64,000 nt of DNA from Mangrovimicrobium sp033283265 (GTDB lineage Bacteria > Pseudomonadota > Gammaproteobacteria > Pseudomonadales > Halieaceae), in assembly GCA_033283265.1 (NCBI GenBank), contig JAWMQN010000005.1, positions 274,802 to 338,801 on the forward strand, given 5' to 3'. The translations under genes were made by a program, and so were the position numbers. This document shows, piece by piece, positions 33,094-41,443 of the stretch (position 1 is the first letter of the stretch; every line of letters starts with the position of its first letter). The notes beneath the pieces are model-generated. The model had not been told where the DNA came from and made no database searches. It saw only the letters and a list, made by a program, of their open reading frames with translations.

Positions 33094-35475
33094 ATGACAA
33101 CAAAACAACGACCAATACCCTCCACACTCAAATCCTCCACACTCACCAGCAGCGAAGGCGCCGCGAGGTCCGCACTCGGCGCCGGCGCGATGATGCTCGC
33201 CTTTGCCGCTGCCACCACGCACGCCCAGGTGGCCACCAACTGCGCCGAGACCGATACCAGCGGCCAGTGTGAACAGGCTGCCGAAGCGACGCCGCAGGCC
33301 AGGGCCGGCGCCATCGAGGTGATCGAGGTCTACGGCATCTCCGACGCCGCCTACCGCGCCAGGCGCTCCGGCGACATGCGCCAGCTCTCGGACCTCGCCA
33401 CCACCCCGCAGACCATGAACATTCTCACCCAGACCCAGATCCTCGATTCGGGCAAGAGCGACCTGAAGGAAATCGTCAGCTCCCAGGCGGGCGTAACCCT
33501 CGGCACCGGCGAGAACGGCAATGCCTTTGGCGACCGCTATGTCATCCGCGGCCACGAGGCGCGCAGCGATGTCTTCGTCGACGGTATTCGCGACCCGGGC
33601 ATGACCACCCGCGAGAGCTTCGCCGCGGAGCAGATCGAAATCACCAAGGGCCCCAGTTCCACCTTCGCCGGCCGCGGCTCCTCCGGCGGCGCGGTGAATA
33701 CCATCACCAAGGCGGCCTCCCCCGAGCAGGGCTTCAATATCGTCGACGGCGCGGTGGGTACCGACGACTACTACCGCGTGACTATCGACAGCAACCTGCT
33801 GATCGGCGCCGATTCCGCCATCCGCCTGAACGCCCTCACCGCCTCCGAGGAAATCCCGGACCGCGACGGCCTGACCCGCGATCGCGACGGCCTGCTGCTG
33901 TCGGGCTTCACCGCACTGAGTGACAGCTGGAGCCTGCTCGGCGATGTCTACTACCTCGAGGCGGACGACGTTCCCGACCTGGGCTCCTACTTCGACCGCG
34001 AGCGCCGCAAGCCGGTGAAGGACATCCCGGTCTACGCCCAGGACAACGACTTCCTCGAAACCGAGGCGCTCTCCACCACCCTGCGCCTGAACGGTGAGCT
34101 CAACGAGTCCTGGCGCTCCGCGCTGTCGCTGCGCTACGGCACCACCGATAACGGCTACATCACCACCGGCCTGCGCGGTACCGCGCGCGACGCCGCCGAC
34201 CCCGTCGCCCCCGACGCCGCCACCATGTCGCTGAGCACCCACCAGGGCTGGCAGGAAGTGGAATACGCCGTGGCCCAGGGCAACCTGTTCTGGGATACCC
34301 AACTGGGCGGCCAGGACAGCAGGTTCGTGTTCGGCCTGGAGTACGTGACGGAAGACGTCGACAACGGCGTCTACGACTACGAAACCCTCGGCCAGACCAA
34401 CTGCGTCGTCAGCGGGCGCGGCGGGGCGAGCCCCTCCTACTGCATCATCGGCCCGGACGGCAAGGTCGTCGCCGACCCGCGCGGCCTGATGCAGCGCCGC
34501 TACAGCCGCGGCGATGTCGATGCCCAGTACAGCATCGACACCGTTTCCGCCTACGTCATGAACACTACCCAGCTCGGCGAGAACTGGGAACTCTTCCTCG
34601 GCCTGCGCCAGGACTGGTATGACTACAGCAACGATGTGGTCGGCCGCGAGGGCGCCGCGTCCTACGATTTCTCCGACGACCTGCTCAACGGCCACGTCGG
34701 CCTGGTGCGCAAGATCACCGACGAGGGCAATGTCTACGTCAGCTACAGCACCGCGGCGAACATCAACGGTGGCGAGTCCGACGTCGGCGGCAGCTGCGGC
34801 TACGGCGGCCTCTGCGGCACCCCGGAGCAGGCGGCAGCGGCGGATCCCGAGATCGTGGAAAACATCGAGATCGGCACCAAGTGGGAGCTCTTCGACGATC
34901 GCCTGCTGGCTACCGCGTCGGTATTCCAGATCACCAAGAGCGACGTCATGGAAAGCATCGGCGACAGCTACAGCCAGATCGGCACCCTGAACACCGGCAA
35001 GAACCGCGTCGAGGGCTTCGAGATCTCGCTGACCGGCGCGATCACCGACACCCTGAGCATCCAGCTGAGTGCAGCGATGATGGATTCCGAGGTACTCGAA
35101 TCCTTCAACAGCGAAACCGAGGGCCTGGCCCTGAGCAACTTCGCCGACGACAGCCTCTACGCCATGCTGCGCTGGGAGCCGACCGACGCCTGGGCCTTCG
35201 GCGGCGCCTACACCTACCAGAGCGAGATGTACGGCGGCCAGCCGGACACCGCGGCGGGCTACGACGAGGAGATCGGCGACTACTCCGTGGTGGTACCCGA
35301 CTACGGCGTCTTCGACCTGTTCGTGAATTACTACTACTCGGACAGGCTCAACTTCCGCCTCAACGTGAACAACGTAACGGACAAGGAATACTGGACCGCG
35401 GCCTACCGCTCCGGTAGCTTCATGTACCTCGGCGATGCGCGCAGCGCCCGCCTGTCGGTCGTGTTCGAGTTCTAG
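33094..35475 (+). CDS. TonB-dependent catecholate siderophore receptor (Fiu/PiuA-like)
   Basis: A 793-residue outer-membrane receptor. The plug carries DLATTPQTMNILTQTQIL, RYVIRGHEARSDVFVDGIRDPG and the GPSSTFAGRGSSGGAVNTI segment characteristic of the Fiu/PiuA siderophore group. The barrel ends YLGDARSARLSVVFEF. The ATG after the AGGAGC site was chosen over an upstream in-frame ATG. It is followed after three bases by a PiuC/YbiX-like hydroxylase, the same pairing as fiu-ybiX and piuA-piuC. Likely role: uptake of iron-catecholates. Confidence 0.95.
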   Translation: MTTKQRPIPSTLKSSTLTSSEGAARSALGAGAMMLAFAAATTHAQVATNCAETDTSGQCEQAAEATPQARAGAIEVIEVYGISDAAYRARRSGDMRQLSDLATTPQTMNILTQTQILDSGKSDLKEIVSSQAGVTLGTGENGNAFGDRYVIRGHEARSDVFVDGIRDPGMTTRESFAAEQIEITKGPSSTFAGRGSSGGAVNTITKAASPEQGFNIVDGAVGTDDYYRVTIDSNLLIGADSAIRLNALTASEEIPDRDGLTRDRDGLLLSGFTALSDSWSLLGDVYYLEADDVPDLGSYFDRERRKPVKDIPVYAQDNDFLETEALSTTLRLNGELNESWRSALSLRYGTTDNGYITTGLRGTARDAADPVAPDAATMSLSTHQGWQEVEYAVAQGNLFWDTQLGGQDSRFVFGLEYVTEDVDNGVYDYETLGQTNCVVSGRGGASPSYCIIGPDGKVVADPRGLMQRRYSRGDVDAQYSIDTVSAYVMNTTQLGENWELFLGLRQDWYDYSNDVVGREGAASYDFSDDLLNGHVGLVRKITDEGNVYVSYSTAANINGGESDVGGSCGYGGLCGTPEQAAAADPEIVENIEIGTKWELFDDRLLATASVFQITKSDVMESIGDSYSQIGTLNTGKNRVEGFEISLTGAITDTLSIQLSAAMMDSEVLESFNSETEGLALSNFADDSLYAMLRWEPTDAWAFGGAYTYQSEMYGGQPDTAAGYDEEIGDYSVVVPDYGVFDLFVNYYYSDRLNFRLNVNNVTDKEYWTAAYRSGSFMYLGDARSARLSVVFEF

Positions 35476-35478
35476 TCC

Positions 35479-36159
35479 ATGGTTGTAATCGAGGCTTTGC
35501 TCTCAGCGGGGGAGCTGCGGTCTATCCGCAGCTCCCTCGATCTCGTTCCCTGGTGCGATGGCGCCGGCACCGCCATGGGCATGGCGGCAGACGTCAAGCG
35601 CAACGGCCAGGCCGATGCCGGCAATTCGCAGGTCCGCGAACTCGCCAACCTGCTGCTGGCCCGCCTGGGCGAAAACCCCCGCTTCGCCTCCGCCGCCCTG
35701 CCCCAGCGGATCTTTCCGCCCTGCTTCAACCGCTACGCCAGTGGCGAAACCTACGGTTTCCACGTGGATGCGGCCATCATGCGCATTCCCGGCACCCCGG
35801 AGGTGCTGCGCAGCGATGTATCGACGACAATTTTTCTCAGCGAGCCCGAGGAATACGAGGGCGGCGAACTGCAGATAAAAACCGACTTCGGCGAGCAGTC
35901 ACTGAAGCTTCCTGCCGGCAGTGCAGTGGTCTACACCTCCAGCAGCCTGCACCAGGTCACGCCGGTGACCGCCGGGGTGCGACTGGCGGCCGTCACCTGG
36001 ACCCAGAGCATGGTCGCCGCGGCGGAGACCCGAGCAGTCCTGTTCGAACTGGACCAGGCCATCCAGTCACTGCTCGCGGCGGGGAATGCCGACCGGGCGC
36101 AGCTCGATGCGCTGCACAATGTCTATCACAACCTGGTGCGCATGCACGCGCAGGTGTAG
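35479..36159 (+). CDS. piuC: Fe(II)/2-oxoglutarate-dependent PKHD-type hydroxylase (PiuC/YbiX)
   Basis: A 226-residue non-heme iron dioxygenase. The iron triad is H95 and D97 (FHVDAAIMR) and H158 (SSSLHQV), with the 2-oxoglutarate-binding R168. LPQRIFPPCFNRYASGETYGF is a strong family signature. The gene starts three bases after the siderophore receptor stop and must be co-expressed. Its substrate in the family is not firmly established; iron-starvation expression is typical. Confidence 0.95.
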   Translation: MVVIEALLSAGELRSIRSSLDLVPWCDGAGTAMGMAADVKRNGQADAGNSQVRELANLLLARLGENPRFASAALPQRIFPPCFNRYASGETYGFHVDAAIMRIPGTPEVLRSDVSTTIFLSEPEEYEGGELQIKTDFGEQSLKLPAGSAVVYTSSSLHQVTPVTAGVRLAAVTWTQSMVAAAETRAVLFELDQAIQSLLAAGNADRAQLDALHNVYHNLVRMHAQV

Positions 36160-36286
36160 TGCTCCGAGGGCAAACGACCGCGGGCGTTTCACCTCTATTG
36201 GGGCTGCCTGCAGACAAACCCTGGCATGGGCTTAGCGTCCCCAAAACAATGCCCTGGCAAGACCAGGTCACTTGCTGCAGACATCA

Positions 36287-37729
36287 CTACAGTACCGGTG
36301 CCGCCAGCCTGGAGAGCTTCACTCCCAGTCGCCACCACAAGGGTCGATCACGCAATCCTTCTAAATCTATCATTTCCGCATGCTCGAAATCGCTCGCGAA
36401 CATGGCGGCCATCCGGCGCGCAAAGTCTTCGTCGTCGATCACGACTGCGACTTCGAAGTTCAGCCGGAACGAACGGTTGTCGAAATTGTGCGTGCCAACG
36501 CTGGAAATATGGTCATCGATGAGCATGACTTTTTCATGCAGGAATCCCGGCTGGTAGGCATAGAAGCGAATACCCAGCCCCTGCAGTTGCTCCATGTAGT
36601 GGAAGGCCGCCAGGTAGACGGGCAGGCTGTCGGGCTTGCCGGTGGTGATGATGCGCACATCGACGCCGCGCAGGGCGGCCAGTTGCAGGGCTTTCATCAC
36701 CGCCTCGTCGGGAACGAAGTAGGGTGCCGAAAGCCAGATGCGCTCCCTGGCACCGTTCAGCGCGGCGACAAAAAAGAGACTGGCGCTCTCCAGATGCCCG
36801 GTGGGCGCCGTGGGCAAAACCATGACCCGCTGATCGCTGGAGGTGGACGGCACCGGGGTCCAGTGAAGATCGGGAAGACTCCGGGTTGCCCAGTACCAGT
36901 CAGTTAAAATGGTGGCCTGGACCTGCAGTGCCGCGGGGCCCTCGATTTTGACGTGGGTATCGCGCCAGGGGCTGAAGTCCGGATCCAGGCCCAGGTACTC
37001 GTCGCCCACGTTGTGGCCACCCACCCATGCGCTGTGGCCGTCGACCACGACCATTTTCCGGTGGTTGCGGAAATTCAGCTGGAAACGGTTGCTCCAGCCC
37101 TGGGTTGGCTTGAAGGAACTGACTGCGACACCCGCGTCACGCAAGTCCTGTACGTAGGCCTCGGGCAAACCGGAGCTGCCGATTTCATCGTAGAGCACGA
37201 TGACTTTCACCCCGGCGCGGGCGCGCTCCTGCAATGCGGCCTTTACCCGCCCCCCGAGCTCGTCATCGTGGATCATGTAGAACTGGAAGAGCACGTACTC
37301 TTCGGCGCGCGCTATGCCGCCGAGAATACTGTCGAAGGTGGCCTCGCCGTCGATCAGCAAGTGCACCGCGTTACCGCCGACCATGTCGTGTACGGCGAGC
37401 TTGTTGACAGCGTTATACCAGGAGGGCGCGCGGGTGTCGGCCACACTCCACGGCGCGATCCGCCGGAGATATTTTGCGACCAGGCTATCGATTTCCGCGG
37501 CCCGCTCCTCAAAGGCAGAGGCCCTGCCCTCGAAGCGGTTTCTGCCCAGCACCGCGTAGGCCGGGACGCTGACAAAGGGCATGGTGACCAGCGACACGGC
37601 CCACGCGACGGCGCCTGTCGGCGTGCGGGTGGTCAGCGCGGCGTTCATCGCCATCACGATTCCGGTCACATAGAACGCGGTTACGACCAGCCCGATGATG
37701 CCTTTTCTTTTCAGTCTCACTGCAGCCAC
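36287..37729 (-). CDS. cls: Cardiolipin synthase (phospholipase D family)
   Basis: A 480-residue membrane enzyme. Two N-terminal hydrophobic helices (about 12-30 and 40-60) precede two HKD phosphodiesterase motifs: H223-K225-D230 in HRKMVVVDGHSAWVGG, and H398-K400-D405 in HEKVMLIDDHISSVGTHN. It condenses two phosphatidylglycerols to cardiolipin. The C-terminal LRDRPLWWRLGVKLSRLAAPVL is typical of Cls. It is monocistronic, with a weakly structured region between it and piuC. Confidence 0.94.
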   Translation of the reverse strand: MAAVRLKRKGIIGLVVTAFYVTGIVMAMNAALTTRTPTGAVAWAVSLVTMPFVSVPAYAVLGRNRFEGRASAFEERAAEIDSLVAKYLRRIAPWSVADTRAPSWYNAVNKLAVHDMVGGNAVHLLIDGEATFDSILGGIARAEEYVLFQFYMIHDDELGGRVKAALQERARAGVKVIVLYDEIGSSGLPEAYVQDLRDAGVAVSSFKPTQGWSNRFQLNFRNHRKMVVVDGHSAWVGGHNVGDEYLGLDPDFSPWRDTHVKIEGPAALQVQATILTDWYWATRSLPDLHWTPVPSTSSDQRVMVLPTAPTGHLESASLFFVAALNGARERIWLSAPYFVPDEAVMKALQLAALRGVDVRIITTGKPDSLPVYLAAFHYMEQLQGLGIRFYAYQPGFLHEKVMLIDDHISSVGTHNFDNRSFRLNFEVAVVIDDEDFARRMAAMFASDFEHAEMIDLEGLRDRPLWWRLGVKLSRLAAPVL

Positions 37730-37771
37730 TGTCGATCTTTCAGCTGATTCACGGACAAGGAATGCTGCCTG

Positions 37772-38224
37772 TTACCGCTCCATCCTGTCCGAGAAATCCC
37801 ACGAGTTGATGGCAATAGGAACGATTTTTAGCGCGTACTCATCCTTTTTTCTGCTCAACAGCCAGGCCGCCAGTTTCTGGTTGGTGCCCTGCAGGTACTT
37901 GTCGATAAGCTGCTCCAGGATATTTTCCTCACTGTCCTCGTGGAGGCTTACCTGCGCCCTGCCCCTCACCCCGTGATAGGGGTACTCGTTGGTAGCCACC
38001 TCAAAACCAATTTTCGGGTTGCCCTCGAGCACTTTCACGATATGGGAGTTCTTGTGTGACGCCGCCCACAGGCTGCCATCGCGCAGCACGAACCACAGGG
38101 AACAGATAAGCGGGTAACCGTCACTGCCGAGGACGGAAATTCTCATCGGGGTATCGGCCCGCTCGAGATAACTTTCTATCTCGCTTGCGGACCAGGCGCT
38201 GCTCGGATGAATTTTCATACGCAA
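37772..38224 (-). CDS. Pyridoxamine 5'-phosphate oxidase-like flavin-binding protein
   Basis: A 150-residue split-barrel protein. RADTPMRISVLGSDGYPLICSLWFVLRDGSLWAASHKNSHIVKVLEGNPKIGFEV is the typical PNPOx-like FMN/F420-binding half. The true PdxH substrate residues are not evident, so a vitamin B6 role is not claimed. It lies 42 bases upstream of the cardiolipin synthase in the same direction and may share a transcript. Confidence 0.85.
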   Translation of the reverse strand: MRMKIHPSSAWSASEIESYLERADTPMRISVLGSDGYPLICSLWFVLRDGSLWAASHKNSHIVKVLEGNPKIGFEVATNEYPYHGVRGRAQVSLHEDSEENILEQLIDKYLQGTNQKLAAWLLSRKKDEYALKIVPIAINSWDFSDRMER

Positions 38225-38373
38225 TGACCTTCAGGGTTCGCCAGCGGGGCCAGCTACCGCCTCTCGCCACGACCACGTGCGAGTGCGGCGGGGTAAGCAC
38301 AGGCGGCACAGGGCCCACAGCTGAACAGGGATACCGGCAGTGTAGATCAGAAATAGCGGGAGGCGAACGAAAG

Positions 38374-38394
38374 ACGCGAGGCAGGGCCTCGCGT
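38374..38394 (-). terminator. Hairpin terminator after the acyl-CoA dehydrogenase operon
   Basis: ACGCGAGGC (38374-38382) pairs perfectly with GCCTCGCGT (38386-38394) around a three-base loop. On the minus strand it is followed by CTTTCG, a short T-rich tail. It lies 55 bases after the last gene of the leftward four-gene beta-oxidation operon. Confidence 0.75.
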
Positions 38395-38448
38395 TCGAGT
38401 GAGTCTGGCAGGATCGCCGGCGACTGCGGCGATCAGGCTTGGGTCAGA

Positions 38449-39360
38449 TCAGGCGGCGTCGAAGCAGTACTTGCCCACGGCAGTGGCATTGCCCGCACGG
38501 CCGCCCAGTTCGGACATCAGCGCCTTCATGCGGTAGGTCCACAGGTGCAGGTCCATCTCCAGGGTCATGCCCATGGCGCCGCTCATCTGGTGCATGTCGT
38601 AGATCAGGCGGGTGGCGCTGTCCTGGGCGTGCAGGGCCGCGAGGGCCGCATCGCCGGCGTCGCCGGACCAGGCCGCCTTCAGTGCCAGCCAGCGCACGCC
38701 GCCGGTAAGCACCGCACACTCGGCGAGGCGGTGGCGCAGGGCCTGGAAGGTACCCAGAGGGCGGCCGAACTGCTTGCGTACGCTGACGTGCTCCACGGTG
38801 GCATCCAGCGCGGCCTGCATCAGGCCGGCGATCTCGGCGGCAGAGGCCACGCGCATCCAGGTCCTTACGGTCCCGGCTTCTTCCACACTCAGGGTTTTCA
38901 CTTCGGGGGAGCCGACCAGCTTGCCCATGGGGTAGGCAAACAGGGAGTCCGGCAGGGCCTCCACGTCGCCTTCGCCCGGGTGGGCGATGCCGACAGCGTC
39001 GCCGTCGATGATGATCAGGGTTTTCGCCGTACTGGCAAAGCGGCCGGGGCGGCCGTTCTCGATCACCGCCAGCGGCCGCGGCAGCTCGATGTCGAGGTGC
39101 GGACGCAGCAGCATGGAGAGCGCGATCTCCGCGGTGTAGGGCAGGCGCGCGAGGCGCTCGACGGAATCCGCGGCGGACACCGGCCCCATCTCGGGGATGG
39201 TGGCGATATCGAAGTACTGGCTCTCTTCCAGCTCCTGGTCGAGTTCCGCGCTGACCAGGGCGAAGCCGTGGAAATCCACCGGGGAGGTGGCGAAGCGCTC
39301 GGCCAGTTTATCCAGGGCGCCGGCGACGGCGAGCTGGTCGTCGTTGAGTGCAAAATCCAT
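38449..39360 (-). CDS. Acyl-CoA dehydrogenase, small subunit-like
   Basis: A 303-residue ACAD, shorter than the usual 380. RKQFGRPLGTFQALRHRLAE is the conserved FAD-contact helix, and MHQMSGAMGMTLEMDLHLW is typical of the C-terminal domain. Its ATG shares one base with the stop of the preceding full-length ACAD. Such paired, unequal ACAD genes encode alpha2beta2 heterotetramers in steroid side-chain degradation (ChsE-type). The short chain could be partly non-catalytic. Last gene of the operon. Confidence 0.9.
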   Translation of the reverse strand: MDFALNDDQLAVAGALDKLAERFATSPVDFHGFALVSAELDQELEESQYFDIATIPEMGPVSAADSVERLARLPYTAEIALSMLLRPHLDIELPRPLAVIENGRPGRFASTAKTLIIIDGDAVGIAHPGEGDVEALPDSLFAYPMGKLVGSPEVKTLSVEEAGTVRTWMRVASAAEIAGLMQAALDATVEHVSVRKQFGRPLGTFQALRHRLAECAVLTGGVRWLALKAAWSGDAGDAALAALHAQDSATRLIYDMHQMSGAMGMTLEMDLHLWTYRMKALMSELGGRAGNATAVGKYCFDAA

Positions 39361-40496
39361 CAGCGGGGCTCCCTTGGCAATTCGAGGAACTGGGTGGCAA
39401 TCAGGTTGAGCTGGATCTCGGCGGCGCCGGAGGCAATACCGGCGACGATGCCGCGCTGGTGGTGAGCCAGCAGCATGGGGTGAACGCCGGAGATCGCCTC
39501 GGGCACGTGCTCTACCACGAACTCGGAGACCAAACGCTCGCAGATCACCGTGGCGAAGCGGCCGACACTGGCCTCGGGGCCGGTGGTGATGTTCTTCACC
39601 CGCTGGTCGATGATGCTGTAGCTGTAGAGGCGCGCGGCCTCGCAGGCGGCGTGGGCCTTGGCCGCCTGCTCGACGACGCCGGGGCTGAAGCGGCCCTCGG
39701 CCTTGAGCAGTTCCACCGAGTCCTTCAGCGTCTTGGAGGCCAGGGCGAAACGCGGGATGCCCACGCGCTCCAGGGACAGCGCCTTGCCGACGATCTCCCA
39801 GGCCTGGCCCTCTTCGCCGAGGCGCGCGCTCTCGGGCACGATCACGTCGTCGAAGAAGACCTCGTGGATATCGCCCTCGCCGATGATGCTGGGGATATCG
39901 CGGACGGTGATACCGGGGGTATCCATCGGGATCAGGAAGATGGAGATACCGCCCTTGCCCTGTGACGTGCGTGCGAGGCAGAAACAGGTGTCGGCGTCGC
40001 CGGCATAGGAGGTCCAGATTTTCTGGCCGTTGATCTTGTAGTTGTCATCCTCCCGCTCTGCACGAGTCCGCAGGGAGGCGAGGTCGGAACCGGACTCCGG
40101 CTCGGAAAAGCCCTGGCACCAGAGGGTCTCGCCGCGGGCCATGGGCGGCACGTAGCGCTCCTGCTGTTCTTTCGAGCCATACAGCATCAGGGTCGGGCCG
40201 ATCCAGTTGACGTTCATGTACTGGCCGCCGCGGGGCTCCCCCGCCATCCACATTTCCTCGGCGAGGATGAAGGCCATCCAGGGGTCGGCGTCGGCGCCGC
40301 CCCACTCGCTGGGCCAGTGCGGCACCAGCAGGCCGGCTTGCGCGAGCTCACCGCAGAACTTCTTGGCGAACACGGTCTGCTCTTTCGAGGCAGGGCCGTG
40401 GGCGATGTGCTCCCAGTCCTCGGGCAGTTTGTCTTTGATGACCTGGCGAACGGTGGCGCGGAAGGCCTCCTGTTCACTGTTCCATGCAAATTCCAT
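39360..40496 (-). CDS. Acyl-CoA dehydrogenase, large subunit
   Basis: A 378-residue ACAD. WCQGFSEPESGSDLASLRTRA is the substrate/FAD loop, KINGQKIWTSYA follows, and IVAGIASGAAEIQLNLIA is near the C-terminus. It would oxidise an acyl-CoA to the trans-2-enoyl-CoA with FAD. One-base overlap with the next ACAD suggests a heteromeric enzyme. It follows the enoyl-CoA hydratase by 97 bases. Confidence 0.94.
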   Translation of the reverse strand: MEFAWNSEQEAFRATVRQVIKDKLPEDWEHIAHGPASKEQTVFAKKFCGELAQAGLLVPHWPSEWGGADADPWMAFILAEEMWMAGEPRGGQYMNVNWIGPTLMLYGSKEQQERYVPPMARGETLWCQGFSEPESGSDLASLRTRAEREDDNYKINGQKIWTSYAGDADTCFCLARTSQGKGGISIFLIPMDTPGITVRDIPSIIGEGDIHEVFFDDVIVPESARLGEEGQAWEIVGKALSLERVGIPRFALASKTLKDSVELLKAEGRFSPGVVEQAAKAHAACEAARLYSYSIIDQRVKNITTGPEASVGRFATVICERLVSEFVVEHVPEAISGVHPMLLAHHQRGIVAGIASGAAEIQLNLIATQFLELPREPR

Positions 40497-40593
40497 CGGC
40501 TATTCCACTGTTACCGCGCGTCTGCCGCGCGGCATGGGTTGAACATGCGGGCGACCGACCGGCGGGCGCCCCGGGTTACTGGCTGGCTGCGCC

Positions 40594-41415
40594 TCAGCTG
40601 TCCTGCTTGCCCTTGCTGCCAATACCGGAGATGTATCTCTCGATACCGGCGAGGTAGTCGGGGTTGAGCATCAGCGTACTGTTGGCCATGCGCTCGACGT
40701 GGCGGGCCTGGTCGCGGCCCAGTTCCCAGCACATCTCGATGGCCAGTTTGGCCGCCCCCATCTGCTCGCCGTGCTGTTTGGCGAGGTGGCGGCAGAAGTT
40801 CATGGCGTCTTCCTCGAAGCTCTCGTCGGGGAAGACCTCGTGCACCAGGCCCATATTGTAGGCGCGGTCGGCGTCTGCCGGCAGGTTGGCCATGATCAGG
40901 TAGCGCGCCCAGTGCGGGCCGACCAGGCGGGTCAGGCGGCTGACGCCGTTGGAGGCCGGCAGCACGCCGAACTTGCCTTCCGGGAAGGCATAGCTGGCGC
41001 TCTTCGCGGCGAGGCGGAAATCACAGGACAGGGACATCTCCAGGCCGCCGCCGACACAGGTGCTGTGGTGGGCGACGACGATGGGCTTCTCGATGTGCTC
41101 CATCTCGTCGTAGATGCGGTGCATGCCGTTCAGCTGCAGGCGGTGGCGCTCGCGCACGGCAACGCCGGTGCGATCGATGGTCGGCGGCTCGTTGCTCTTG
41201 GTGCCATCGCGCAGGTCGGCGCCGGAACAGAAGTAGCGGCCGGTGGAACGGATCAGCATGACCTTCAGTTCCGGGGTGTCGCGGAAGCGGATCAGCGCCT
41301 CGTCGAACAGGCCCATCATCTGCCCGGTGATCGCGTTGAGCTTGTCCGGGCGGTTCAGGGTGGCGATCAGGATACCGTCGGTTTCCTCGACCAGCAGGTG
41401 CGGTGCTTCAGACAT
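40594..41415 (-). CDS. Enoyl-CoA hydratase/isomerase family protein
   Basis: A 273-residue crotonase. STGRYFCSGADLRDG and HSTCVGGGLEMSLSCDFRLAAKSASYAFPEGKFGVLPASNGVSRL contain the two oxyanion-hole backbone sites; FPEGKFG carries the position of the first catalytic Glu, while the second Glu position looks replaced. It lies between a fused ACAD and an ACAD pair, so it likely hydrates their enoyl-CoA product. It is distinct from the crotonase at 12655. Confidence 0.92.
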   Translation of the reverse strand: MSEAPHLLVEETDGILIATLNRPDKLNAITGQMMGLFDEALIRFRDTPELKVMLIRSTGRYFCSGADLRDGTKSNEPPTIDRTGVAVRERHRLQLNGMHRIYDEMEHIEKPIVVAHHSTCVGGGLEMSLSCDFRLAAKSASYAFPEGKFGVLPASNGVSRLTRLVGPHWARYLIMANLPADADRAYNMGLVHEVFPDESFEEDAMNFCRHLAKQHGEQMGAAKLAIEMCWELGRDQARHVERMANSTLMLNPDYLAGIERYISGIGSKGKQDS

Positions 41416-41443
41416 GTAATTTTTCTCCTGTTATTCCCGGTTC

